From contig NZ_CP102267.1 of the NCBI RefSeq assembly GCF_025148125.1, positions 4,288,501 through 4,352,500 of the forward strand: DNA of 64,000 nucleotides. Reading direction: 5' to 3'. The notes beneath the pieces were generated by a model. That model worked only from the letters and a program-made list of their open reading frames with translations, did not search any database and was not told the origin of the DNA. Source of the stretch: Blautia wexlerae DSM 19850. Lineage in GTDB: Bacteria; Bacillota; Clostridia; Lachnospirales; Lachnospiraceae. The position numbers and the translations under genes were made by a program. Positions 49,179 through 57,874 of this stretch are shown one piece after another (position 1 is the first letter of the stretch; each line of letters starts with the position of its first letter).

Positions 49179-51543
49179 AGCTGCGATTGCCCGTGCCAAC
49201 CGCACGGACAAAAAGGAAAAATCGGCGCAGGACAGTATCCCTTATGAACGAATGTGGCCGGACGGTATCTGCCGGGTATCAGACGGTCACTACACAAAAA
49301 CCATTCAATTTCAGGACATCAACTATCAGCTTTCACAGAACGAGGATAAAACCGCGATTTTCGAGGGCTGGTGCGATTTCCTCAACTACTTCGACAGCTC
49401 GATTCAGTTTGAGCTGTCTTTTTTGAACCTTGCAGCATCGGAGGAAACCTTTGCCCGCGCCATCAACATCCCTCTCCAGGGGGACGATTTTGACAGCATC
49501 CGTATCGAGTACATGACCATGCTGCAAAACCAGCTGGCAAAGGGCAACAACGGCCTGATTAAAACCAAGTATCTCACCTTTGGTATTGACGCAGACAGCA
49601 TCAAGGCGGCCAAGCCCCGTTTGGAGCGCATTGAGACCGATATTCTCAACAACTTCAAGCGGCTGGGCGTGGCGGCGGAAACGCTGGACGGCAAAGCGCG
49701 GCTTGCCCAGCTGCATGGTATCTTCCACATGGACGAGCAGCTGCCGTTCCGGTTTGAGTGGGACTGGCTCCCCACCAGCGGCCTGTCCACCAAGGACTTT
49801 ATCGTCCCCAGCTCCTTTGAGTTCCGCACCGGCAAGCAGTTCCGCATGGGTAAGAAGTACGGAGCCGTCAGCTTCGTACAAATTTTGGCTCCAGAGCTGA
49901 ATGACCGGATGCTGGCCGATTTTCTGGATATGGAATCCAACCTGATTGTCAGCCTGCACATCCAGTCGGTGGATCAGATCAAGGCCATCAAGACGGTGAA
50001 GCGAAAAATCACCGATTTGGACCGCAGCAAAATCGAGGAACAGAAAAAGGCTGTCCGTGCCGGATATGACATGGACATCATCCCTTCCGACCTTGCCACT
50101 TATGGTGTCGAGGCCAAAAAGCTCTTGCAGGATTTGCAGAGCCGCAACGAGCGAATGTTCCTTGTGACCTTCCTGGTACTGAACACCGCAGATAATCCCC
50201 GCCAGCTGGACAACAATGTGTTCCAGGCCAGCTCCATCGCACAGAAGTACAACTGCCAGCTGACACGGCTGGACTTCCAGCAGGAAGAAGGGCTGATGAG
50301 CTGCCTGCCTTTGGGTCTCAATCAGATTGAGATTCAGCGGGGACTGACCACCAGTTCCACGGCGATCTTTGTGCCGTTCACCACACAGGAATTATTCCAG
50401 AACGGCAAAGAAGCTCTGTACTACGGCATTAACGCTCTGTCCAACAACCTTATCATGGTGGACCGCAAGCTGCTGAAGAACCCCAATGGCCTGATTCTCG
50501 GCACGCCGGGTTCCGGTAAATCTTTCAGCGCCAAGCGCGAGATCGCCAACTGTTTCCTGCTGACTTCCGACGAGGTGGAAATCCTGGACCCGGAAGCGGA
50601 ATATGCCCCGCTGGTGGAGCGTCTGCATGGGCAGGTCATTAAGATTTCGCCCACTTCCACCAACTATATCAATCCGATGGACCTGAACCTGGACTACTCG
50701 GATGATGAAAGCCCGCTGTCCCTCAAATCGGACTTTATCTTGTCGCTGTGTGAGCTGATCGTGGGCGGCAAGGAGGGATTGCAGCCGGTGCAGAAAACCA
50801 TCATCGACCGTTGTGTGCGGCTGGTCTATCAGGACTATCTCAACGACCCGCGCCCGGAGAATATGCCCATTCTGGAGGATTTGTATAACCTCTTGCGAGC
50901 GCAGGAGGAAAAAGAGGCACAGTACATCGCCACGGCGCTGGAAATCTATGTGACCGGCTCCCTCAATGTGTTCAATCACCGAACCAATGTGGACATCAAC
51001 AATCGTATCGTCTGCTATGACATCAAGGAGCTGGGCAAGCAGCTGAAGAAAATCGGGATGCTGGTGGTGCAGGATCAGGTATGGAACCGCGTTACCATCA
51101 ACCGTGCCGCCCATAAGTCCACCCGTTACTACATTGACGAGATGCACCTGCTGCTGAAAGAGGAACAGACCGCCGCTTATACGGTAGAAATCTGGAAGCG
51201 ATTCCGTAAATGGGGCGGTATCCCGACCGGTATCACGCAGAATGTCAAAGACCTTTTGAGCAGCCGCGAGGTGGAGAACATCTTTGAAAACTCCGACTTC
51301 GTGTATATGCTCAACCAGGCGGGCGGAGACCGGCAGATTCTTGCCAAGCAGCTGGGTATTTCCCCGCACCAGCTGTCCTATGTGACCCACTCCGGCGAGG
51401 GCGAAGGGCTTTTGTTCTACGGTTCCACTATCCTGCCGTTTGTGGACCACTTCCCCAAGAATACGGAACTGTATCGTATCATGACCACCAAACCGTTGGA
51501 TTTGCAAAAGGAGGATGAGCAGCATGACAAAGAAAGAAATTGA
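49063..51543 (+). CDS. VirB4-type conjugation ATPase
   Basis: 826 residues from TTG 49063 (AGGAGG 9 nt upstream). N-terminal VirB4/CagE-like domain, then Walker A LILGTPGSGKSFSAKRE near 477-490, Walker B STRYYIDEMHLLLKEE near 685, and GITQNVKDLL. It powers substrate transfer and pilus assembly. Several minus-strand frames over it are shadows. Confidence 0.93.
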   Translation: MFTAIKNWLHRLFGKNEEKAVQPVKTKKKLSRADRKQIEAAIARANRTDKKEKSAQDSIPYERMWPDGICRVSDGHYTKTIQFQDINYQLSQNEDKTAIFEGWCDFLNYFDSSIQFELSFLNLAASEETFARAINIPLQGDDFDSIRIEYMTMLQNQLAKGNNGLIKTKYLTFGIDADSIKAAKPRLERIETDILNNFKRLGVAAETLDGKARLAQLHGIFHMDEQLPFRFEWDWLPTSGLSTKDFIVPSSFEFRTGKQFRMGKKYGAVSFVQILAPELNDRMLADFLDMESNLIVSLHIQSVDQIKAIKTVKRKITDLDRSKIEEQKKAVRAGYDMDIIPSDLATYGVEAKKLLQDLQSRNERMFLVTFLVLNTADNPRQLDNNVFQASSIAQKYNCQLTRLDFQQEEGLMSCLPLGLNQIEIQRGLTTSSTAIFVPFTTQELFQNGKEALYYGINALSNNLIMVDRKLLKNPNGLILGTPGSGKSFSAKREIANCFLLTSDEVEILDPEAEYAPLVERLHGQVIKISPTSTNYINPMDLNLDYSDDESPLSLKSDFILSLCELIVGGKEGLQPVQKTIIDRCVRLVYQDYLNDPRPENMPILEDLYNLLRAQEEKEAQYIATALEIYVTGSLNVFNHRTNVDINNRIVCYDIKELGKQLKKIGMLVVQDQVWNRVTINRAAHKSTRYYIDEMHLLLKEEQTAAYTVEIWKRFRKWGGIPTGITQNVKDLLSSREVENIFENSDFVYMLNQAGGDRQILAKQLGISPHQLSYVTHSGEGEGLLFYGSTILPFVDHFPKNTELYRIMTTKPLDLQKEDEQHDKERN

Positions 51544-51892
51544 AAAAGGCGCAGGCCGGCTTCTGGCCGCTGTCAGCGGCTGTGAGCAGATGGTAGAACT
51601 GCTTCGGGCCGCCGTCCATTACTGCTATGAGCAGGAAAAGACAGCAAAAAATCTCACGCCCAAGGGCTATGCCGGATTTACCCGGATTCACCATATCTGG
51701 ACAGAGGGCATACCGGATGTTCCCAAGCTGTTTATGGGCAGCTCGGTTCAGGATCGGGACATGGCAAGAGGAACCCTGATGGCGCTTTTCCTGTCCACAA
51801 CGGTCTTTCCGGCAGAAACCATTCAGATTCCGGTATATGCGGAAACCTGTGTGCTGCTGGATGACCTGATGGCGGGTGGCTGGTATGCGTAA
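51524..51892 (+). CDS. Conserved ICE protein (122 aa)
   Basis: Overlaps the virB4 stop by 20 nt. 122 residues: LLAAVSGCEQMVELLRAAVHYCYEQEKTAKNL, GYAGFTRIHHIWTEGIPD. GGAGG 9 nt upstream. Function unknown; conserved position between VirB4 and the CHAP hydrolase. Confidence 0.7.
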   Translation: MTKKEIEKGAGRLLAAVSGCEQMVELLRAAVHYCYEQEKTAKNLTPKGYAGFTRIHHIWTEGIPDVPKLFMGSSVQDRDMARGTLMALFLSTTVFPAETIQIPVYAETCVLLDDLMAGGWYA

Positions 51893-53597
51893 GGAACCGC
51901 GCCTGCGTTTTACGGACGAGGAACGCGCTGACCCGGCGCTGGAAAAGCCCATCCGCAAGGCCGACCGGGCCGCCGCCAAAGCAGACAAGGCGCAGGCGAA
52001 AATCCCCAAAAAGCAGGTGCGGCAAAAAGCGGTTGACCCTAAGACCGGCAAAGTGACCACCAAACTGGTGCTGGAGGACAAGAAAAAGCCGCCCTCCAAG
52101 CTGTCCCATGCGGTGCGGGATGCTCCGGGAGACGCGGCGCTGGGGAAACTCCACAAGGAAATCCGTGAAATGGAACAGGACAATGTGGGCGTGGAGAGCG
52201 CCCACAAGTCCGAGGAAGCTGTTGAAACCGGTGTGCGGCTGTTCCGGGAAGGCTACCGCAGTCACAAGCTGAAACCATACCGCAAGGCGGCACAGGCGGA
52301 ACAAAAGCTGGAAAAGGCCAATGTAAACGCCCTGTATCAGAAGTCTTTGCGGGAAAATCCCCAGCTTTCCAGCAATCCGTTTTCACGCTGGCAGCAGAAA
52401 CAGGCCATTAAAAAGGAATACGCCGCCGCCAAACGCGCCGGTCAGACCGCCGGAGGAACTGTCAAAACTGCAAAAACCGTTAAGGAAAAGGCACAGCAGG
52501 CCGGAGCATTTATTATGCGCCATAAAAAAGGCTTCTTGCTTGTGGGCACGATTTTTCTGCTCATCTGCCTGCTGCTCAACACCATGTCCTCCTGCTCCAT
52601 GATGGCGCAGAGCATTGGTTCTGCCATTTCCGGCTCTACCTATCCGTCAGATGACCCGGAACTTGTAACGGTGGAGGCCGATTACGCCGCCAGGGAAGCG
52701 GCGCTGCAAGCCGAGATCGACAACATCGAAAGCAGCCATCCGGGATATAACGAGTACAGGTATGACCTGGACATGATCGGACATGACCCCCATGAGCTTG
52801 CGGCCTACCTGTCTGCCGTGTTGCAGGGCTATACCCGGCAGAGCGTACAGGCGGAGCTGGAGCGTGTGTTCAACGCACAGTATGAACTGACGCTCACCGA
52901 GGAAGTCGAGGTGCGCTACCGGACGGAAACCCGAACGGACAGCGAGGGCAACAGCTATACCGTTGAGGTTCCCTATAACTACTACATTTTGAATGTAACG
53001 CTCACAAGCAAACCCATTTCCTCCGTTGCCACAGAGCTTTTGACCCCGGATCAGCTGGAAATGTATCAGGTGTACCGGCAGACGCTGGGCAACAAGCCGC
53101 TGATTTTCGGCGGCGGTTCCACAAACACCAGCGATTCCGAGAGTTTGGAGGGTGTGGAGTTTATAAACGGCACACGCCCCGGCAACTCGGAACTGGTGGA
53201 ACTGGCCAAACGGCAGGTGGGCAATGTGGGCGGGCAGCCCTACTGGAGCTGGTACGGCTTCAATTCCCGCGTGGAATGGTGCGCCTGCTTTGTGTCCTGG
53301 TGCTATGGGCAGATGGGGCTGTCTGAACCACGCTTTGCAGGCTGCCAGTCCCAAGGGGTTCCCTGGTTCCAATCCCATGGACAATGGGGCGCGCGGGGCT
53401 ATGACAATCTGGCCCCCGGCGACGCCATCTTTTTCGATTGGGACCTGGACGGCAGCGCCGACCATGTGGGCATCGTCATCGGCACAGACGGCAGCCGCGT
53501 TTATACCGTGGAGGGAAACAGCGGCGATGCCTGCAAAATCAGAAGTTACGATGTGAACTACGAGTGCATCAAGGGCTACGGCCTGATGAACTGGTGA
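51885..53597 (+). CDS. CD1108-family CHAP-domain hydrolase (VirB1-like)
   Basis: 570 residues from ATG 51885. A basic, helical N-terminus (about 1-200), one helix (FLLVGTIFLLICLLLNTMSSC, about 217-237), a stalk, and a C-terminal CHAP amidase/endopeptidase: GGQPYWSWYGFNSRVEWCACFVSWCYGQ (catalytic Cys in EWCACF) and SADHVGIVIGTDG (catalytic His). Cuts peptidoglycan to let the transfer machine through the wall. Confidence 0.9.
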   Translation: MRKEPRLRFTDEERADPALEKPIRKADRAAAKADKAQAKIPKKQVRQKAVDPKTGKVTTKLVLEDKKKPPSKLSHAVRDAPGDAALGKLHKEIREMEQDNVGVESAHKSEEAVETGVRLFREGYRSHKLKPYRKAAQAEQKLEKANVNALYQKSLRENPQLSSNPFSRWQQKQAIKKEYAAAKRAGQTAGGTVKTAKTVKEKAQQAGAFIMRHKKGFLLVGTIFLLICLLLNTMSSCSMMAQSIGSAISGSTYPSDDPELVTVEADYAAREAALQAEIDNIESSHPGYNEYRYDLDMIGHDPHELAAYLSAVLQGYTRQSVQAELERVFNAQYELTLTEEVEVRYRTETRTDSEGNSYTVEVPYNYYILNVTLTSKPISSVATELLTPDQLEMYQVYRQTLGNKPLIFGGGSTNTSDSESLEGVEFINGTRPGNSELVELAKRQVGNVGGQPYWSWYGFNSRVEWCACFVSWCYGQMGLSEPRFAGCQSQGVPWFQSHGQWGARGYDNLAPGDAIFFDWDLDGSADHVGIVIGTDGSRVYTVEGNSGDACKIRSYDVNYECIKGYGLMNW

Positions 53598-53625
53598 CAA
53601 ATCTTTTGATAAGGAGTGATTGATT

Positions 53626-53868
53626 ATGGCTACGAAAATTGAACGCATTGATCGGGAAATCCAGAAAACCCGTGAGAAAATCGCAGAGTATCAGGAAAAG
53701 CTGAAAACGCTGGAAGCGCAGAAAACCGAAGTGGAAAATCTGGAGATTGTCCAGATGGTGCGCGCCCTGCGTATGACCCCTGAGCAGTTAAGCGCCATGC
53801 TGTCCGGCGGCACGCTCCCCGGTATGGCTGTCCGTGACGAACAGGAGGACACAGAACATGAAGAATAA
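53626..53868 (+). CDS. DUF4315-family protein
   Basis: 80 residues from ATG 53626: KIERIDREIQKTREKIAEYQEKLKTLEAQKTE coiled coil, then VENLEIVQMVRALRMTPEQLSAMLSGG, the DUF4315 motif. Stop overlaps the next start by 11 nt. Role unknown. Confidence 0.85.
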   Translation: MATKIERIDREIQKTREKIAEYQEKLKTLEAQKTEVENLEIVQMVRALRMTPEQLSAMLSGGTLPGMAVRDEQEDTEHEE

Positions 53869-54625
53869 AATCACAAGAACACTGACCGCTTTTGCCGCCG
53901 CCCTTATCCTCATGGGCGGCTTTTCTGTTCCCGCCTTTGCACAGGGCGCGGCCGCAGAGCAGCCCGCCCCGGACGCGACCGACGACAGCGGCGTTGTGGT
54001 GGAGGAAAGCGAGGAAGCAAAGCCCCTTACCCCGGACGGGAACGCAACCCTTGTGGACGACTTTGGAGGGAACAAGCAGCTTATCACAGTTACGACCAAA
54101 GCCGGAAACTATTTCTATATCCTCATTGACCGAGCCAACGAGGACAAAAAAACCGCCGTCCATTTCTTAAATCAGGTGGATGAAGCTGACCTGATGGCGC
54201 TGATGGAGGATGGGCAATCCACCGAGAAACCGCCCGCTGTCTGCAACTGCACGGAAAAATGCGAAGCCGGTGCGGTCAACACCAAATGCGAGGTGTGCAG
54301 TACGGATATGACCGGCTGTGCCGGCAAGGAACCAGAGCCGGAAATACCGGAGGAACCTGCGGAGCCTGAGAAAAAAGAATCCGCAGGGTTAAATCCGGCT
54401 GTCCTGCTGCTGGTGCTGGCTGTGATGGGCAGCGCTGCCTTTGCCTACTTCAAATTCATTAAGGGTAAGGCCAACCACAAAAATAGCAGCAATCCAGACG
54501 ATTATGACTATGAGGACGGCGAGGAACTGCCGGACGAGGAAGAAATCGAACTGGAGGACGAGGAATCGGACGAGCTGGACGCTGACAGGGGCGGCGGTGA
54601 GGAAAGTGAGGATGACACCCCATGA
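53858..54625 (+). CDS. CD1107-like / DUF4366 mobile-element protein
   Basis: 255 residues from ATG 53858. Signal peptide-like start (FAAALILMGGFSVPAFAQG), the DUF4366 core (DGNATLVDDFGGNKQLITVTTKAGNYFYILIDRANE, AVHFLNQVDEADLMALMED), a Cys-rich segment (CNCTEKCEAGAVNTKCEVCS), one C-terminal helix (NPAVLLLVLAVMGSAAFAYFKF) and an acidic tail. Surface-anchored adhesion or channel protein is plausible. Confidence 0.85.
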   Translation: MKNKITRTLTAFAAALILMGGFSVPAFAQGAAAEQPAPDATDDSGVVVEESEEAKPLTPDGNATLVDDFGGNKQLITVTTKAGNYFYILIDRANEDKKTAVHFLNQVDEADLMALMEDGQSTEKPPAVCNCTEKCEAGAVNTKCEVCSTDMTGCAGKEPEPEIPEEPAEPEKKESAGLNPAVLLLVLAVMGSAAFAYFKFIKGKANHKNSSNPDDYDYEDGEELPDEEEIELEDEESDELDADRGGGEESEDDTP

Positions 54626-54816
54626 CCCGGTTCACCGACAGCCCCTATGAACGCATGATGACACGCAGGCCGGAGGGCGGGAAGGACACTTCCCGTCCTC
54701 TCTCTTTACCCAAAAGCCACCCCTGCTATGGCTGCGGGAATTATGGTCAGCCCTGTGTGGGAGTCTGCCACCGTGAGATGGAACGATGGCTCAAAGAAAG
54801 GAAACGAAAAAAATGA
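54622..54816 (+). CDS. Small Cys-containing ICE protein (64 aa)
   Basis: Begins at an ATGA overlap with the gene before. HPCYGCGNYGQPCVGVCHREMERWLKERKRKK contains four to five cysteines and a basic tail. Similar small zinc-type proteins accompany DUF4366 genes. Function unknown. Confidence 0.65.
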   Translation: MTRFTDSPYERMMTRRPEGGKDTSRPLSLPKSHPCYGCGNYGQPCVGVCHREMERWLKERKRKK

Positions 54817-55499
54817 GTATTCTGATTACATTTATCAAGCTGCTTGCGGTTTTTGACCTGCTGGTGATCGCCGTGTATTTTGGCAGCGACATTCTCTCAA
54901 CTGTGTGGAGCAAATTTCGGAAAAAGCCCACACGGGAGGAACCTTTTGATTTCTCCCTGGATGCCGCAGCGGTTCCCCTGTCCATAGATTCCATCCGTCA
55001 GCTTTATTCAGGAGACGCGGCGGATTTTGTGGAAGAAAGGCTCCTGCCGGATGCTGCGCAGACAATGGCAGTTTTGACAGTTCGGGAACAGACAGCCGCC
55101 CGCCTGCTCTTATCCGCACTGGTAGGCTTTCTGGCAGAAGAAGCCCCAATGGATGAACGGAGCTTCCCTATGGTGATGGAACTTCTGAACTGCATGGAGG
55201 GTGAAAAAGAGTATGGATGTCAGGACCCGGTGGATATTTTGTTTGAGGAAACCGTCCGCCGTACCCGCCGCCATGAGGACTATTACAGCAATTATCAACG
55301 CTACCGGCTGATGCAGGTGGATAAAACCCGTGTCATTCTGGCCTGCCGTATCCTTATCAACGATTTGCTGGGGAAACTGTACCGCTATGACTACCGGTTC
55401 GGCTATGACGACCTGCTGCTGGATGAGGAAAACAGCATTGAGAAAAAACTGCACACGCCTGTGCGGGAAGAATGGGAGGATGAAGATGATGGGATATAA
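54813..55499 (+). CDS. Conserved membrane-anchored ICE protein (228 aa)
   Basis: 228 residues from ATG 54813, which overlaps the previous stop. N-terminal helix FIKLLAVFDLLVIAVYFGSDI, then a mainly helical domain (REQTAARLLLSALVGFLAEEAPMDERSF, DILFEETVRRTRRHEDYYSNYQRY). It resembles the VirD4 segment around its variable all-alpha domain (SFPMVMELLNCMEG versus FSTLIEFINAMEV), perhaps a diverged relative. Function unknown. Confidence 0.65.
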   Translation: MSILITFIKLLAVFDLLVIAVYFGSDILSTVWSKFRKKPTREEPFDFSLDAAAVPLSIDSIRQLYSGDAADFVEERLLPDAAQTMAVLTVREQTAARLLLSALVGFLAEEAPMDERSFPMVMELLNCMEGEKEYGCQDPVDILFEETVRRTRRHEDYYSNYQRYRLMQVDKTRVILACRILINDLLGKLYRYDYRFGYDDLLLDEENSIEKKLHTPVREEWEDEDDGI

Positions 55500-57594
55500 A
55501 CTGGTAATCGCTGAAAAGCCGTCCGTTGCCCAAAGTCTGGCCGCCGTGATCGGCGCGACCGTCCGCAAGGACGGCTATCTGGAGGGAAACGGCTGGCGGG
55601 TCAGCTGGTGCGTGGGCCATCTGGCTGGGCTGGCCGATGCCGATGTATATAACCCGGACTATGCCAAATGGCGCTATGACGATCTGCCCATCCTGCCGGA
55701 ACACTGGCAGATGGTGGTGGGCAAAGACAAAAAGAAACAGTTTGCTGTGCTGAAACAGCTGATGAACGCTCCGGATGTGACCGAAGTGGTAAATGCCTGC
55801 GATGCCGGACGCGAGGGCGAGCTTATTTTCCGCAGTGTCTATGAGCTGGCGGGATGCAGCAAACCCATGAAACGGCTGTGGATCTCCTCGATGGAAGATT
55901 CCGCCATCCGGGAAGGCTTTGCAAACCTGCGTCCCGGCTCGGAGTATGACGGTCTGCACCAAGCTGCTCTCTGCCGTGCCAAGGCGGACTGGCTGGTTGG
56001 TATCAACGCCACAAGACTGTTTTCGGTGTTGTACCACCGTACTTTGAATATTGGACGTGTCATGTCTCCAACGCTGGCGCTCATCGTCCAGCGGGAAGCC
56101 GAGATCGACACCTTCAAGCCGGTTCCGTTTTACACGGTAGTCCTGGAGTTGACCGACTTCTCTGTTTCCGGGGAGCGCATGGCGGACAAGGATGCTGCCG
56201 AGCAGCAGAAAGCCGCCTGCCAGGGTGCAGCTGCCACAGTGAAAAAAGTGGAGCGCAGGGACAAATCCGAGAAGCCGCCCGTCCTCTATGACCTGACTAC
56301 CCTCCAACGGGATGCTAACCGATTGTTGGGATATACGGCCCAGCAAACGCTTGATTATCTGCAAAATCTGTATGAAAAGAAGCTCTGCACCTATCCCAGA
56401 ACAGACAGCCGCTATCTGACTTCGGATATGGCGGAGGGACTGCCGGTGCTGGTCAATCTGGTTGCCAACGCCATACCATTTCGCAAAGGGATCGCCATTT
56501 CCTGTGATGCGGCTCAGGTCATCAACGATAAGAAAGTGACCGATCACCATGCGGTGATTCCTACCCGCAACCTTCAGGGCGCAGACCTGTCCGGCCTGCC
56601 GGTGGGCGAAAAGGCGGTACTGGAGCTGGTGTCACAACGCCTGCTGTGCGCTGTGGCGGAACCGCATACTTACTCAGAAACTGCTGTTACCGTGGAGTGT
56701 GCCGGTGCGGAGTTTACCGCCAAGGGCAAAACGGTGAAGCGCCTCGGCTGGCGGGCGCTGGACGCGGCCTACCATTCTGCGCTGAAAAATGCGGAACCGG
56801 ATAAAGAAACCGAGGACAAATCCCTGCCTGAACTAACCGAAGGGCAGAGCTTATCCCTTTCCGGCGCTACCGTCAAGGAGGGCAAAACCAGCCCGCCCAA
56901 GCACTTCACCGAGGATACGCTGCTTTCCGCGATGGAAACCGCCGGGAAAGACGATATGCCGGAAGATGCGGAGCGTCAGGGTTTAGGAACCCCGGCCACC
57001 CGCGCCGGGATTCTGGAAAAGCTGGTGTCCACCGGCTTTTTGGAGCGCAAAAAGAGCAAGAAAACCGTGCAGCTCATGCCCTCCCATGATGCGGTGTCCC
57101 TGATTACCGTTCTGCCGGAACAGCTGCAATCGCCCCTGCTGACCACTGAATGGGAACACCGTTTAAGCGAGATCGAACGCGGCGAACTGGCCCCGGAGGA
57201 CTTCATGGGCGGGATCGCCGCCATGCTGAAAGAACTGGTGGGAACCTATCAGGTCATCAAGGGGACTGAGTACCTGTTCACGCCGCCCCGCGAAGTGGTG
57301 GGCAAATGCCCCCGCTGCGGCGGTGATGTGGCGGAACTGCAAAAAGGGTTCTTCTGCCAGACAGAATCCTGCAAATTTGCCATCTGGAAAAACAACAAGT
57401 GGTGGGAATTGAAGCGCAAACAGCCCACCAAGGCCATTGTGACGGCGCTGCTCAAAGATGGCCGCGCCCATGTGACCGGCCTGTACTCCGAGAAAACAGG
57501 CAAGACCTACGACGCCACCGTGGTGCTGGAGGACGATGGGCGGTACGCCAACTTCAAGCTGGCGTTTGACCGGCAGAAAGGCGGTGCCAAATGA
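55486..57594 (+). CDS. topB: DNA topoisomerase III (intact)
   Basis: 702 residues from ATG 55486 (GGGAGG 6 nt upstream). TOPRIM: LVIAEKPSVAQ at the start and NACDAGREGELIF near 104; active site YPRTDSRYL with Tyr near 302; HHAVIPT; GLGTPATRAGILEKL; C-terminal zinc ribbon CPRCGGDVAELQKGFFC. Complete, unlike the ICE1 copy at 13100-13789. Resolves topological links during transfer or replication of the element. Confidence 0.92.
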   Translation: MMGYKLVIAEKPSVAQSLAAVIGATVRKDGYLEGNGWRVSWCVGHLAGLADADVYNPDYAKWRYDDLPILPEHWQMVVGKDKKKQFAVLKQLMNAPDVTEVVNACDAGREGELIFRSVYELAGCSKPMKRLWISSMEDSAIREGFANLRPGSEYDGLHQAALCRAKADWLVGINATRLFSVLYHRTLNIGRVMSPTLALIVQREAEIDTFKPVPFYTVVLELTDFSVSGERMADKDAAEQQKAACQGAAATVKKVERRDKSEKPPVLYDLTTLQRDANRLLGYTAQQTLDYLQNLYEKKLCTYPRTDSRYLTSDMAEGLPVLVNLVANAIPFRKGIAISCDAAQVINDKKVTDHHAVIPTRNLQGADLSGLPVGEKAVLELVSQRLLCAVAEPHTYSETAVTVECAGAEFTAKGKTVKRLGWRALDAAYHSALKNAEPDKETEDKSLPELTEGQSLSLSGATVKEGKTSPPKHFTEDTLLSAMETAGKDDMPEDAERQGLGTPATRAGILEKLVSTGFLERKKSKKTVQLMPSHDAVSLITVLPEQLQSPLLTTEWEHRLSEIERGELAPEDFMGGIAAMLKELVGTYQVIKGTEYLFTPPREVVGKCPRCGGDVAELQKGFFCQTESCKFAIWKNNKWWELKRKQPTKAIVTALLKDGRAHVTGLYSEKTGKTYDATVVLEDDGRYANFKLAFDRQKGGAK

Positions 57595-57872
57595 AGCTGA
57601 CCCCAATCGAACAGGAAACCATTCTGCTCTACAATCAGGCCGAGGACACCGCCGAAGTTTATACCCATGACCGAAAACTGATGGAGAAGCTGACCCGCCT
57701 TTCCCAAAAGCACCCGGAACAGGTTTGTAAAAAAGATAAGCACAATTTTACGGTTCCCAAACGCTGTGTGTCCGTCCGGGAGCCATACAGCAACCAGCGC
57801 CGCAAGGCTGCCAGTGAACGGGCCAAGGCTGCCGGGTACAGGCCGCCCATCCCTAAATCGAAATCTGATTGA
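57591..57872 (+). CDS. Conserved ICE protein, paralogue of 35695-35985
   Basis: 93 residues; ATGA overlap with topB. LTPIEQETILLYNQAEDTAEVYTH, KRCVSVREPYSNQRRKAASERAKAAGY. Shared with the Tn4451-like element, so it is a module that travels between unrelated mobile elements. No known activity. Confidence 0.75.
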   Translation: MKLTPIEQETILLYNQAEDTAEVYTHDRKLMEKLTRLSQKHPEQVCKKDKHNFTVPKRCVSVREPYSNQRRKAASERAKAAGYRPPIPKSKSD

Positions 57873-57874
57873 CG

